Source: Chryseolinea sp. H1M3-3
Lineage (GTDB): Bacteria; Bacteroidota; Bacteroidia; Cytophagales; Cyclobacteriaceae
DNA: 64,000 nt
Direction: 5' to 3'
Assembly: GCF_029360725.1 (NCBI RefSeq)
Contig: NZ_JARKMY010000001.1
Span: 62,001-126,000 of the forward strand
The notes below the pieces were generated by a model. The model worked only from the letters and a program-made list of their open reading frames with translations, was not told the DNA's origin and searched no databases. The translations under genes were made by a program, and so were the position numbers. Positions 1 to 10,157 of the stretch are shown here, piece after piece. Each line of letters begins with the position of its first letter. The first letter of the stretch is position 1.

Positions 1-961
1 CTGATGCAACAATACCAGGGATCAACGTCTTATTTTCAGGTAGATTGAGCGTCTCTGGTACTTTCCCATCTACGCCTAACACAGGCCATCCATCAATCCA
101 TTGTACCGGCACCAAATAGGGTATGCGTCCCACGGCACCGTAATCCCGAAATAAATAAGCGTACCAATTACCATCGGGTGTGTCTATAAGACCACCTTGC
201 GCAACCCCCAGATCCTGCAACGCTACTTTACTTTCGTAAGGGCCTGTGATTTTATCAGCACGGTGAATAATAACAGTTCGCATACCACCCTTGGGCCACA
301 CGATGTTGAATAAATAATACTTGCCGTTGATTTTAAACAGTTGAGAACCTTCCGAAGGAAGCATGATATTAGTCCCTGCCGCTGCGCTGGCATTTTCGAT
401 AATAACTTGCTCAACGGTTCCTGCTTTTATACCGGATGCATCGCTATCGAGTTCAAGCAGCTTTAATTTGCCCGCGCCATAAATCATGTAAACGCGCCCA
501 TCATCATCAAAGAATAGTGAGTGATCATGATAGGAGGGTTTAAAAGATAATGCTTTCCATGGGCCTTTCTCAATATCCTTTGTTGTAAAAATGTATGTCT
601 TACCCGTTGTTTGGGCAAATGTAGTAACGTAGTATTGCCCTTTGTGATATCTAAGGCTGCTAGCCCACGAACCTCTCCCGTAAGTACTTTTTCCGTTATT
701 AAGATTTAGTTCATCAACATTTGCTAAAGTATCGTAGGCATAATTAACAAGGTGCCAGTTGACCAGGTCATTTGATTTCATGATCGGCACCCCCGGGCTC
801 ATATGCATGGTTGTGCTGCTCATGTAGTAAACATCACCCACACGAATCATAGCCATATCTGGAACATCGGCAAAAATAATTGGGTTGACAGCCTCCTTAA
901 CCTGTGCGACAACGCAATAGTGAATCAGAATAAATGTGGCCAGTGTCGCAATGAATTTCAT
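1..961 (-). CDS. Glycoside hydrolase family 43 enzyme, C-terminus cut by window edge
   Basis: An open frame of 320 codons runs from an ATG at 961 to the left edge without a stop. The first ~20 residues (MKFIATLATFILIHYCVVAQ) are a signal peptide, so the enzyme is periplasmic or exported. The five-bladed propeller signature of GH43 is visible: an early Asp in FADVPDMA (general base), an Asp in YHDHSLFFDDDG (pKa modulator) and a Glu in LPSEGSQLF (general acid). Blade motifs such as VGDVYYMSSTT, SNDLVNW and GKYYLFN are also present. The pattern resembles subfamily 12-type arabinofuranosidases/xylosidases, but that subfamily call is tentative. It lies 45 nt downstream of a second GH43 on the same strand and is probably co-transcribed with it from the promoter near 2.7 kb. 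A C-terminal beta-sandwich domain is likely beyond the edge. Confidence 0.9.
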   Translation of the reverse strand, partial: MKFIATLATFILIHYCVVAQVKEAVNPIIFADVPDMAMIRVGDVYYMSSTTMHMSPGVPIMKSNDLVNWHLVNYAYDTLANVDELNLNNGKSTYGRGSWASSLRYHKGQYYVTTFAQTTGKTYIFTTKDIEKGPWKALSFKPSYHDHSLFFDDDGRVYMIYGAGKLKLLELDSDASGIKAGTVEQVIIENASAAAGTNIMLPSEGSQLFKINGKYYLFNIVWPKGGMRTVIIHRADKITGPYESKVALQDLGVAQGGLIDTPDGNWYAYLFRDYGAVGRIPYLVPVQWIDGWPVLGVDGKVPETLNLPENKTLIPGIVAS

Positions 962-1006
962 ATTCCTTAGTCTATCTTACTCCAGTTGGAAACCTGGCAG
1001 CGCTCA

Positions 1007-2683
1007 TTATTTAAACATTGGGTCATTACCAGCATAGCGCAAATATTTAAAGGATGCGCTATTCGATGTTTCTATTCCAGACGAAGTAGCATACATACCA
1101 AAGACGCAGCCGATGAATCCGCCGGCGACATGCGTGCTTAAGAATTTGGCATCAACGTTATCTTTCAGAAGTACCCATTTGTTAGGTTTAAGCGCATATC
1201 GAAAACTATAGTTTTTACCCTCGGAATCAATACGCAACTGCATCTTTTCAGCGCCCGCTGCCAACAAAACCTGCGTGAGTAAATTCATGTTGTTGCTTTC
1301 AGGATTGCTTTTAAAAAGTTGTATAACGTCATTGCCCTTGTCCTTTGACTTGCACAAATAATAGAAGTGCTTTTCATCCTGAAAAATTATCAATCCAGCT
1401 TTTTCGTTATCCGACTTTGCTGAAAAGTCCAGGGCTATTTCAGCGCTGCTATTTATATGCTGCTGACGTTTCCCGATGAACGCAGGATTGCCAAGCTCCA
1501 TGCAGGTTTCCGGCTTGAGTTTTAGTGTCAGTCCGTTTGTCTTGCTTAGGCTAAATGAACTGCTATCACAGGTCCGAAAAAAAATAAGTGCTGGATCAAG
1601 TTCCTTTTCAAAAGACAACGTGTATTGAAAATTCCCGCTTTGTGGTAGCGCATTCTTTTGCTTAATCTCTTTGTAATTGGTCTTGTATGTGTATTTTATT
1701 TCCTTGCTATCGGGGTTGATAACGGGCCATCCATCTTTCCATTCCACTGGTGCAATAAATGTTTCCCGCCCAGTATTGTAATAATTATCTTCATAAGGTC
1801 TAACTGCCAAAAAAATCGCATACATTTTTCCGTCCGGGCCTTCAACAAATTGAGCATGACCCGCAGATGTGATGGGATGCTTGCGATCTGCTGGTAGGTC
1901 CTTTTGTGTCAGAATAGGATTATGTTCATACGGAATGAAAGGTCCCCAAATCGATTTGCTTCTAAAAACAACTTCAGAATGATTTACAGATGTTCCACCT
2001 TCTGCAGCATATAGAAAATACCATTCCCCTTTCTTTATAAAATGTGGTGCTTCAATCCACACCGGTTTCTTGCTGATGTCAACACCGCCATTAATAAGGA
2101 TTTTTTCTTCACCAACGACTTTAAGATTTACAGGATCGAATTCATACATCCTAACCGTCCTGTGTCCTGAATACAATGGCTTGTTTTCAGGAGCATCACT
2201 GTTGTAAACAATGTATGCTTTCGTGTCATCGAAATAGAGAGACGGATCAATGCCTTTTACTTCTGGTAGCCAAACCGGATCGCTCCACGGTCCGGCTGGA
2301 TCATTTGCAGTAACAACAAAATTTCCTCCCTTATCGATAAGCGTGCATGTGACATAATAGGTACCATTATGATAGCTGATGGCTGGAGCGAATAATCCTC
2401 GCGTCATGCGATGCCCCATAAAATTCATCTGCGAAGGTCTGCTGATCACGTTTCCAATCTGCTTCCAGTTCTTTAAATCTTTACTATGAAAAACCGGAAG
2501 TCCGGGGAAATAAGAAAATGTTGAATTGATCAAATAATAATCAGATCCTACCTTGGCTACACTTGGGTCAGGATAGAACCCTGTTAAAATGGGATTGACC
2601 AGTGTAGTCGACTGCGCTAAAGTACAAATGCTGGATACCATCCAACCTGCGACGATTATAAGAACGATAATTCTTTTGGTCAT
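1007..2683 (-). CDS. GH43 beta-xylosidase / alpha-L-arabinofuranosidase with C-terminal beta-sandwich
   Basis: 558 aa. Residues 1-24 form a signal peptide ending near TLAQ. The GH43 propeller spans about 28-330 with the three expected acidic residues: Asp39 in FYPDPSV, an Asp in VKGIDPSLYFDD (about 146) and a Glu in VWIEAPHF (about 210). HAQFVEGPDGKMYAIF is another typical strand. Residues ~345-555 look like the concanavalin-type beta-xylosidase C-terminal domain, which shapes the active site in this group. Likely role: removing xylose or arabinose from the non-reducing ends of xylo-oligosaccharides in the periplasm. It is the first gene after a promoter with a strong operator (2702-2756), and the partial GH43 follows 45 nt later, so the two probably form one transcript. 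The exact substrate cannot be read from sequence. Confidence 0.93.
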   Translation of the reverse strand: MTKRIIVLIIVAGWMVSSICTLAQSTTLVNPILTGFYPDPSVAKVGSDYYLINSTFSYFPGLPVFHSKDLKNWKQIGNVISRPSQMNFMGHRMTRGLFAPAISYHNGTYYVTCTLIDKGGNFVVTANDPAGPWSDPVWLPEVKGIDPSLYFDDTKAYIVYNSDAPENKPLYSGHRTVRMYEFDPVNLKVVGEEKILINGGVDISKKPVWIEAPHFIKKGEWYFLYAAEGGTSVNHSEVVFRSKSIWGPFIPYEHNPILTQKDLPADRKHPITSAGHAQFVEGPDGKMYAIFLAVRPYEDNYYNTGRETFIAPVEWKDGWPVINPDSKEIKYTYKTNYKEIKQKNALPQSGNFQYTLSFEKELDPALIFFRTCDSSSFSLSKTNGLTLKLKPETCMELGNPAFIGKRQQHINSSAEIALDFSAKSDNEKAGLIIFQDEKHFYYLCKSKDKGNDVIQLFKSNPESNNMNLLTQVLLAAGAEKMQLRIDSEGKNYSFRYALKPNKWVLLKDNVDAKFLSTHVAGGFIGCVFGMYATSSGIETSNSASFKYLRYAGNDPMFK

Positions 2684-2701
2684 CTCAATAAGTGTTAATT
2701 C

Positions 2702-2756
2702 TACAATTATAAATTAAGCTATCGGGAAAAGCAAGCATCGATTGTGACAACGGTTG
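2702..2756 (-). promoter_or_regulatory. Promoter plus operator, copy A, before the GH43 pair
   Basis: On the minus strand, TATAATTG (2711-2704) fits the Bacteroidota -7 box TAnnTTTG with one mismatch, 20 nt before the ATG at 2683. A TTG at the -33 position lies in GCTTGC (2736-2731). Upstream, 2731-2756 is a 26-bp element 20/26 identical to copy B (9656-9681) and 21/26 identical to copy C (17898-17923). All three sit 17-18 nt from the same TACAATTATAA string. The element has dyad character (CAA-nCG-nTT ... AAnCGnT-nnTTG). Confidence 0.7.
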
Positions 2757-2780
2757 AAATTTGACGTGGCTAGTCAAACC

Positions 2781-3966
<1,186 letters not shown>

Positions 3967-4008
3967 AAAATCGTTGCTATTACTCTCTTCTTCATTATAG
4001 ACATACCG

Positions 4009-5991
4009 TTAGAAATCATCCGTGCGGAAGGGAGATGCTGGCAGACCCTCCTGATTGAATAAGTTGGCGCCATCCGGATTATCGGACCAGGCATACCGCA
4101 CCGCCACTGGGTTCGTTACTTGATCACTCCAAACCTCAACGCGGTTATTCCTTATGACGGTTTTAGCCCAAACAAATTTTTTGTCGGCACCTGCAATTGC
4201 AAATTGCTTAAGCGGTTCACCTCCCTTTGCAACGATTCCACTACCGGTATTCCTGAACGAAAGAATTATTCTATTGGCTTTCACCTTCATGGATTCGTAT
4301 AACGGACCCGAATACACGATTTTATTGTCACCGTAGGCTACATGCTGCGCGGCCAATGCGAGCCGAATACCAATGTCTTTTTTGTTCAACGGGTGGATGT
4401 CATTCCATTCACCAACATCAATCGCCACAGCCATTCCTGTACGAGGTTCTGTTAATGTTTTCAATTGTGATTCCCGGAACATCGCCCAACTACTTTCAGA
4501 GGGTTCGGCTTGGGTTTCATGATAATTGGGTAATTGTACAAAGAGAAAAGGAAAGTCTCCTATCTGCCATTTATTTCGCCAGTTTCTAATCAATGCTGGA
4601 AACAAAGTCCGATGTTCGATTGCGCGACTCACGTTTGATTCTCCCTGGTACCAAATCACTCCTTTTATGGCATAGGATAATAGAGGTGAAATCATTCCGT
4701 TATATAATCCACCGGGTTTCCACATGACAAAGGTTGGTCCGATCAACGGTTCCATTTTAACCCCAAGCCTGTATTTCCAGAGGCCACTTAAACGAATAGT
4801 GTCCCGACCTGCTGCTATCATGTACGGTTTGTCCGGCACGAATCCTCCCTTTCCTGTATGGTTCACAAGCCGAACAATGATTGTGTTCTTTCCCGGTTTT
4901 AAAAGGGTAGCGGGAATATTATATTTTCTGGGTACATACATATTGCCAACGCCTCCAACGAAAATTCCATTGATAAAAGTCGAATCGGCATCCACGATAT
5001 TCCCCAGGTGCAGTTTGCCTTCTACGCCTACCATTGAATTGGGAACTTCAAAATCTTTTCTGAACCAAATCACTCCGTTAACCGGCCCTAATTTTCCTTT
5101 CTCCCAAAATCCAGGCACGTCCATTTCGTCCCAAGTCGCAGTATTAAGATCTGGTTTACGCCAAACTCCTTGCGCATCTTTATACCCTTCATCATTTTCC
5201 CGAGCTTGTGTATTCCACGCGGCAATCCTTTTTCGATCCTCTCTTTCTACATTCGCGATAAATGTACTGTCTTTGTACTTTTGATATTCTTCAAAATGGT
5301 TTGGGAATTGTTTGAGGGCGTCCTCGCTCATCCACGATTCAGCACGAGATCCTCCAAGGGATGCATTGATCAAACCGATCGGGATCTTATATCTGGCGTA
5401 CAAGTCTTTAGCAAAAAAATAAGCTACTGCTGAAAACCTAAGAACGGTTTTAGGATCGACACTTTGCCATGAGCCAGATGCTACATCCTCCTGGTCGCCA
5501 TCGAATGTATACTTTCTCGGGACTGTAAATTGTCGAATGAATTTATTTTCAGCATGGGCAATTTCGTCACCATAAATCGAACTTGATGACATCATAACGA
5601 ACTCCATATTGGACTGACCGGAACAAACCCAAACATCACCTATCAGTATATCGCGCACTGTTATCTCATTGCTTCCGTCGATTTTCATTTCATGAGGACC
5701 GCCGGCTTTCAGTTCCGGCAACATAACGCTCCATGAACCATTGGTTCCTGCAATGGAACTATAGGTTGCCCCGAGAAAATGAACGCGAACTTTTTCGCCC
5801 GAAGTTGCCCATCCCCATATTTTTATTTTAGTATCACGCTGCAATACCATACCATCGCTAACCAGTTTGGGCAACCGTATCTGGCTGAACGATGTGAGCG
5901 CGATAAGGAAACTAAATAAGAATAATAGAAGTCTTGCAGTGCTACAATTCTTATTACTTGATCGTCGTTGATGTTCAATAAACCTGATCAT
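4009..5991 (-). CDS. Sialate O-acetylesterase-type (SGNH) esterase
   Basis: 660 aa with a signal sequence ending near TSFSQ (about residue 37). SGNH blocks: CSGQSNMEF holds the nucleophile Ser (block I), GVIWYQGESN is the second conserved block, and WNDIHPLNK holds the Asp-x-x-His pair. Between about 240 and 400 an inserted galactose-binding-like jelly roll is visible (WFRKDFEVP ... LHLGNIVDADSTFING), common in Bacteroidota members. In PULs such proteins usually remove acetyl groups from plant polysaccharides rather than sialic acid; next to GH43 and CE1 enzymes, acetyl-xylan esterase activity is the best guess. It begins 2 nt after the GH95 stop codon, so translation is probably coupled. Confidence 0.9.
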   Translation of the reverse strand: MIRFIEHQRRSSNKNCSTARLLLFLFSFLIALTSFSQIRLPKLVSDGMVLQRDTKIKIWGWATSGEKVRVHFLGATYSSIAGTNGSWSVMLPELKAGGPHEMKIDGSNEITVRDILIGDVWVCSGQSNMEFVMMSSSSIYGDEIAHAENKFIRQFTVPRKYTFDGDQEDVASGSWQSVDPKTVLRFSAVAYFFAKDLYARYKIPIGLINASLGGSRAESWMSEDALKQFPNHFEEYQKYKDSTFIANVEREDRKRIAAWNTQARENDEGYKDAQGVWRKPDLNTATWDEMDVPGFWEKGKLGPVNGVIWFRKDFEVPNSMVGVEGKLHLGNIVDADSTFINGIFVGGVGNMYVPRKYNIPATLLKPGKNTIIVRLVNHTGKGGFVPDKPYMIAAGRDTIRLSGLWKYRLGVKMEPLIGPTFVMWKPGGLYNGMISPLLSYAIKGVIWYQGESNVSRAIEHRTLFPALIRNWRNKWQIGDFPFLFVQLPNYHETQAEPSESSWAMFRESQLKTLTEPRTGMAVAIDVGEWNDIHPLNKKDIGIRLALAAQHVAYGDNKIVYSGPLYESMKVKANRIILSFRNTGSGIVAKGGEPLKQFAIAGADKKFVWAKTVIRNNRVEVWSDQVTNPVAVRYAWSDNPDGANLFNQEGLPASPFRTDDF

Positions 5992-5993
5992 GA

Positions 5994-8468
5994 TTAATTG
6001 GCTTTCAATGTGTAGGTCTTGCCAGGCTGCGTATTGATATCATAAAGCAATGTTTCGTTAAGTTGTGGTGGGGTTACGTTTGCCCTGGATGATATTACGG
6101 GTGCAGGTGTTTCTTCCGTCTGAAATAAAGAATTTTGATTCTTTCCAACTGCCTGACTAAGCGCAACACCATTGTCCAGCCTGACTTCATTAGGAACTCG
6201 CAGCCGAAGGTTACCGCCTAATGTTGATTTAATAACAACCCTAGTCACCTTTGCATCCTTCCAATATAATTCAACTATTTCAAATCCACCTCTTGCACGC
6301 AAGCCTTTAACGCTGCCTGTTGGCCAAACATCAGGTAAGGCTGGAATCAGGCTGACGGCGCCATCGGCACTCTGCATCAGCATTTCGGCAATTCCTGAAG
6401 TACAACCGAAGTTGCCATCAATTTGAAAAGGCGGGTGTGCATCAAAAAGGTTGTTGTAGGAGCCCCCTCCCTCACGGTCCGTTCCCACCGGTGAAAGTTG
6501 ATTTTGAATCAGCTTGTAAGCGTGATTACCATCCAGCAACTTAGCCCACCAATTTACTTTCCAGCCCATACTCCAACCGGTAGAGACATCACCCCTGTGA
6601 AGCAGCGTAGTCTTAGCGGCACTGTACAATTCAGGCGTATGATAGGGCGAAATCTGGTTAGAAGGATATAAACCATACAAATGCGAAACATGCCGATGAT
6701 GATCATTCGGATCATCGATATCTTCCAGCCACTCCTGCAGTTGACCATGCTGTCCGATGTGCATTGGTGCCAGTTGCTTGCGCATTTGCTTCAGGGTGTC
6801 AACAAAGGCCGCATCTTTTTTCAAAGTCTCTGCCGCACGTATTGTAGAACTGAATACATCAAAAACAATCTGGTTAGTCATGGTGGTGCCAACATCAAGG
6901 GAGGATCCCTGGTGTGCTTGTGGTGCATTCTCTGGTGACATGTCGGGATTAACAACTAACCAGTGATACTTGGGATGCTCAATCAGAAAATCTACATAGA
7001 AAGTCGCCGCACCTTTCAGTACAGGGTAAACAGTAGCAAGGAATTCTTTATCGCCGTTGTACAGGTAATGCTCCCACAAATGTTGACTTGTCCAGCCGCC
7101 ACCTGAAGCCCATGCGCCCCAAAACGCTCCATCGATGGCACCCGTTGCACGCCAGATGTCTGTGTTATGATGCGCCATCCACCCCCTGGCCCCGTACATT
7201 ACTTTCGCCGTTTCCTGTCCAGTTTCAGAAAGTTCTTTCACCATTTTCAAAAAGGGTTCATGCAACTCCGCCAGATTGGTTTTCTCAGCAGGCCAATAAT
7301 TCATCTCTGCATTGATGTTGATGGTATATTTGCTGTCCCAGGGTGGCTTTATTTTATGATTCCATATTCCCTGCAGATTTGCCGCCTGGCCACCGGGTTG
7401 TGAAGACGAGATCAGCAAGTAGCGGCCATATTGAAAATAAAGCGCAGCAAAGTGCGGATCATGGGAGGAGCTAAATTTCTTCAAACGCTCATCTGTCGGC
7501 AGGTTTTCGGCGTTATTACCGCCCAGGTCAAGCTTCACGCGGTCGAAATATTTTTGATAGGCTTTAACATGAGCGTTCAAAATTCTTTCAAAAGATTTTG
7601 GATACGCAACGTTCATATATGTAGAAGCTCTTTCGTTTTCATTGCCGCTGATATCCTGATAGTTGTTAAAGTTAGTGGCTATAGAGATATAGAGCGTGGC
7701 TGCGTTCGCATCTTTAACAACCAGGGAGGTATCATTCGATGATAAAGTACCTCCTTCCAGTTTAATGCGCGTGATCCCTTTAAACCGTACCTTACCCTCT
7801 ACTCCTTCGTGGTCAATCGTTGTGCCCGCAATAGTGAGCTCTTTTGTGGAGGATGTTTGAATCACAGCCTTTGGCTGCGGTGTTGAATAACTTGCCGAAA
7901 ACGATAAGCTTCGCGGCCGGCTTGCTGTCAGCCGGATGACGATGACACGATCAGGGAATGACGCCAGTACTTCCCGAGTGTACACAACATCCCCTACGGT
8001 GTAAGAAGTTTTCGCTACGGCCTTTTTAATATCGAGCTCGCGGTAGTATTTCGTAAAACTGTTGTGTCCATTAAAGGTCAGGTGAAGACTGCCAACGGGC
8101 TGAAACATCTGGCCATGAGATTTTTTTGTAATAATGGTTTTGTTCGCAAGCTGCTCCGCTTGTTTTTGGTTCCCATCAAATATCAGTTGTCTGATTTCAC
8201 CGAGGGAAGCCAATGCTTCCGGGTTATCATTTCTGTTGGGACTGCCACTCCAAACCGTGTGTTCATTGAGTTGAATGGTTTCATGAGCAACATTCCCAAA
8301 GACCATTGCCCCTAACCTACCATTTCCCACAGGTAAGGCGTTTTCCCAAGTGCTCCCAGAAGGATTTTTGTACCAGAGTTTTAAAACATCGTCATGCTGT
8401 GCGAAGCTGAAAGTTGTTGCTATTAACAGCAGCGGAAACGAACACACGACCCTTGTTAAAAAATACAT
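5994..8468 (-). CDS. Glycoside hydrolase family 95 (alpha-L-fucosidase / alpha-L-galactosidase)
   Basis: 824 aa, full length for the family. A signal peptide ends near TFSFAQ (residue 24). The N-terminal beta-sandwich begins with [18 protein letters not shown] and [10 protein letters not shown], hallmarks of GH95. The (alpha/alpha)6 barrel carries the expected catalytic-site motifs: [11 protein letters not shown] (the two Asn known in bifidobacterial AfcA), NPDMSPEN (the general acid Glu) and FQIDGNFG (the Asp). GH95 inverts alpha-1,2-L-fucosides or the isosteric alpha-L-galactosides; the latter occur on complex xylans, and a GH95 alpha-L-galactosidase is known from Bacteroides ovatus xylan use. 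The xylan-like setting favours L-galactose here, but this is inference. It sits between the dehydrogenase (46-nt gap) and the SIAE-type esterase (2-nt gap). Confidence 0.95.
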   Translation of the reverse strand: MYFLTRVVCSFPLLLIATTFSFAQHDDVLKLWYKNPSGSTWENALPVGNGRLGAMVFGNVAHETIQLNEHTVWSGSPNRNDNPEALASLGEIRQLIFDGNQKQAEQLANKTIITKKSHGQMFQPVGSLHLTFNGHNSFTKYYRELDIKKAVAKTSYTVGDVVYTREVLASFPDRVIVIRLTASRPRSLSFSASYSTPQPKAVIQTSSTKELTIAGTTIDHEGVEGKVRFKGITRIKLEGGTLSSNDTSLVVKDANAATLYISIATNFNNYQDISGNENERASTYMNVAYPKSFERILNAHVKAYQKYFDRVKLDLGGNNAENLPTDERLKKFSSSHDPHFAALYFQYGRYLLISSSQPGGQAANLQGIWNHKIKPPWDSKYTININAEMNYWPAEKTNLAELHEPFLKMVKELSETGQETAKVMYGARGWMAHHNTDIWRATGAIDGAFWGAWASGGGWTSQHLWEHYLYNGDKEFLATVYPVLKGAATFYVDFLIEHPKYHWLVVNPDMSPENAPQAHQGSSLDVGTTMTNQIVFDVFSSTIRAAETLKKDAAFVDTLKQMRKQLAPMHIGQHGQLQEWLEDIDDPNDHHRHVSHLYGLYPSNQISPYHTPELYSAAKTTLLHRGDVSTGWSMGWKVNWWAKLLDGNHAYKLIQNQLSPVGTDREGGGSYNNLFDAHPPFQIDGNFGCTSGIAEMLMQSADGAVSLIPALPDVWPTGSVKGLRARGGFEIVELYWKDAKVTRVVIKSTLGGNLRLRVPNEVRLDNGVALSQAVGKNQNSLFQTEETPAPVISSRANVTPPQLNETLLYDINTQPGKTYTLKAN

Positions 8469-8514
8469 TATATGCTTACGTTAATATTATCAGAATACTT
8501 CAATGTTTTGCCTA

Positions 8515-9543
8515 CTAGTCAAAGTCGATCATCGCTTTGATAACACCCGAACCTGGATTCAGCCAACCTTCAAATTCTGTTATCACATTGTTGAACGACG
8601 CGCGGTGGGTAATATAAGTAGAAGGGCGGATGGCGCCATTCTTCAGCGATGAAATAACATGCTCGAAGTCTTCGCGGGTCGCATTACGACTGCTCATTAA
8701 CGTTCCTTCTCTTTTATGAAATTCTGGATGGCTGAAGGAAATATCGCCTCGTTGCAAACCGATCAATACAAACCGTCCGCCATGTGCCATAAATTTAAAA
8801 GCGTTATTAATCGCTTTTAAACTGCCAGTAGCATCGATCACAACAGTTGGCATATCGCCGTTTGTAATTTCACGCAAGCGCCCATCGACATCAGGCTCAA
8901 GGGCATTAACGGTATGGCTAACACCCAACTTGTTTTTACAGAATTGTAGGCGTCTTTCGTTCAAGTCCAATGCAATTACTTTTCCGCCGGCAATTCTCGC
9001 AAACTCGATTGCTCCCATACCTATCGGTCCTGTCCCAACTACCAACACAAACTCGCCTGGTTCAACCGCTGCACGCCGCACCCCATGTGCACCAATTGCC
9101 AAAGGTTCAACCAACGCCATTTCATCCAAACTCAACCCTTGAGCATGCAGTAGGGATTTGGATGGAACCAACACATATTCCGCCATACCACCGTCGATAT
9201 GTACACCACAAACCTGAAGGCGCACGCAACAATTTGATCTTCCCGAACGGCAGGCTATACATTCACCGCAATTGAAATATGGCATAAATGAAACAACTTC
9301 ATTCAGTTCGAACCCGGGGGCATTTATTCCTGCGATCAGTTCGCCCGACAGCTCATGCCCTAAGATCCGTGGATAGCTGAGGAAGGGTTGGGTGCCTTCA
9401 AAAGCGTGTAAGTCTGTGCCACAAACGCCTACGCGTTTAATTTTAATAATGGAATGATCTTTTATGAGCTCCGGTGTTGGTTGATAACGATACTCAAACT
9501 TCCGGGGCTGAGCGCATACTAATGTCTTCATCATTTTCTCCAT
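8515..9543 (-). CDS. Zinc-dependent medium-chain alcohol dehydrogenase (polyol/sugar-acid type)
   Basis: 342 aa, cytoplasmic, no signal peptide. Catalytic zinc ligands are visible in VCGTDLHAFEG (Cys) and ILGHELSGE (His-Glu). The structural-zinc lobe is CGECIACRSGRSNCC, and the Rossmann NAD(P) motif is VVGTGPIGMGAIEFAR. It belongs to the threonine/sorbitol dehydrogenase group, which includes L-galactonate 5-dehydrogenase, L-idonate and polyol dehydrogenases. The annotated start gives MEKMMKT; a GGAGA precedes the inner ATGs at 9534 and 9531, so MMKTLV or MKTLV may be the true start. It leads the transcript that continues into GH95 and the esterases, and is preceded by operator copy B. A role in oxidising the sugar or sugar acid released by GH95 is a reasonable but unproven guess. 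Confidence 0.88.
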   Translation of the reverse strand: MEKMMKTLVCAQPRKFEYRYQPTPELIKDHSIIKIKRVGVCGTDLHAFEGTQPFLSYPRILGHELSGELIAGINAPGFELNEVVSFMPYFNCGECIACRSGRSNCCVRLQVCGVHIDGGMAEYVLVPSKSLLHAQGLSLDEMALVEPLAIGAHGVRRAAVEPGEFVLVVGTGPIGMGAIEFARIAGGKVIALDLNERRLQFCKNKLGVSHTVNALEPDVDGRLREITNGDMPTVVIDATGSLKAINNAFKFMAHGGRFVLIGLQRGDISFSHPEFHKREGTLMSSRNATREDFEHVISSLKNGAIRPSTYITHRASFNNVITEFEGWLNPGSGVIKAMIDFD

Positions 9544-9627
9544 ATCATCATCTCGTTGCCGGCGCTTAGTCCAACACCGTTCTATTACAGGTTGAAAAAA
9601 TTGAATTTGCTAAATAAGTGTTGGTTA

Positions 9628-9681
9628 TACAATTATAACTAACCGGATTGGATTTGCAAGCAACGTTTGCAACAACTATTG
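9628..9681 (-). promoter_or_regulatory. Promoter plus operator, copy B, before the dehydrogenase-GH95 transcript
   Basis: Minus-strand TATAATTG (9637-9630) is a good -7 box, inside the same TACAATTATAA string as in copies A and C. The 26-bp operator at 9656-9681 starts GCAAGCAACG and contains CGTTTGCAACAAC. The leader to the ATG at 9543 is about 80 nt. The rest of the 9544-10157 interval holds the susCD terminator and no credible gene. Confidence 0.65.
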
Positions 9682-10033
9682 AAGAACAAGAAAGCTGCGG
9701 GTCGGTGGAGGCAACAACTGTTTTATCGCATTCATTAAATGATGCTGTGCTGGTCTTCCTAGAATTTTGTTGTCGTCTCTAATTCAATATGTGCATGGTA
9801 GCCGGGTGTGTTACCACCCGACCTTAACCACTTACTAACCCTAACCAGGGGTTAACTTTAAACCGTAAGGTTTCTATATCTTTAGTCGTTCTTGCCTGCG
9901 CCGATTTCATTTTGTGCCGCGCAACACCGAAGAAGCGCCGTGCCGCAGTAGTTTTCCGCACTTATACCTTTCTGCCAAGTATCCCATATTTGAACAAGAA
10001 AAACTTCCAATAACAAACAGTGGCGATTATTGT

Positions 10034-10069
10034 AAAAATTACCTGTCTCTCTAAAGGTGAGAGACAGGT
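10034..10069 (-). terminator. Intrinsic terminator of the susC-susD transcript
   Basis: Perfect 11-bp inverted repeat: ACCTGTCTCTC (10041-10051) and GAGAGACAGGT (10059-10069), with a 7-nt loop. On the minus strand the stem is followed by AATTTTTACA, a U-run (A's at 10034-10038). It lies about 90 nt beyond the susD stop codon, so susCD is a separate transcript from the dehydrogenase-GH95 unit. Confidence 0.9.
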
Positions 10070-10157
10070 GGATTTGGATGGGTGGTTTCTCATTAAGGTT
10101 GGCCTCTTCCAAGCTGCTTATCTTTAAGAAGGCTCAAATGTTTGTAAGGAGGTGTTA

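Noticed and set aside
4724-5284. 186-codon plus-strand frame opposite the SIAE-type esterase
   Set aside because: Shadow of a strongly conserved gene; no motifs, and no promoter.
9882-10112. 76-codon minus-strand frame after susD
   Set aside because: It spans the perfect terminator hairpin at 10034-10069 and has no recognisable features.
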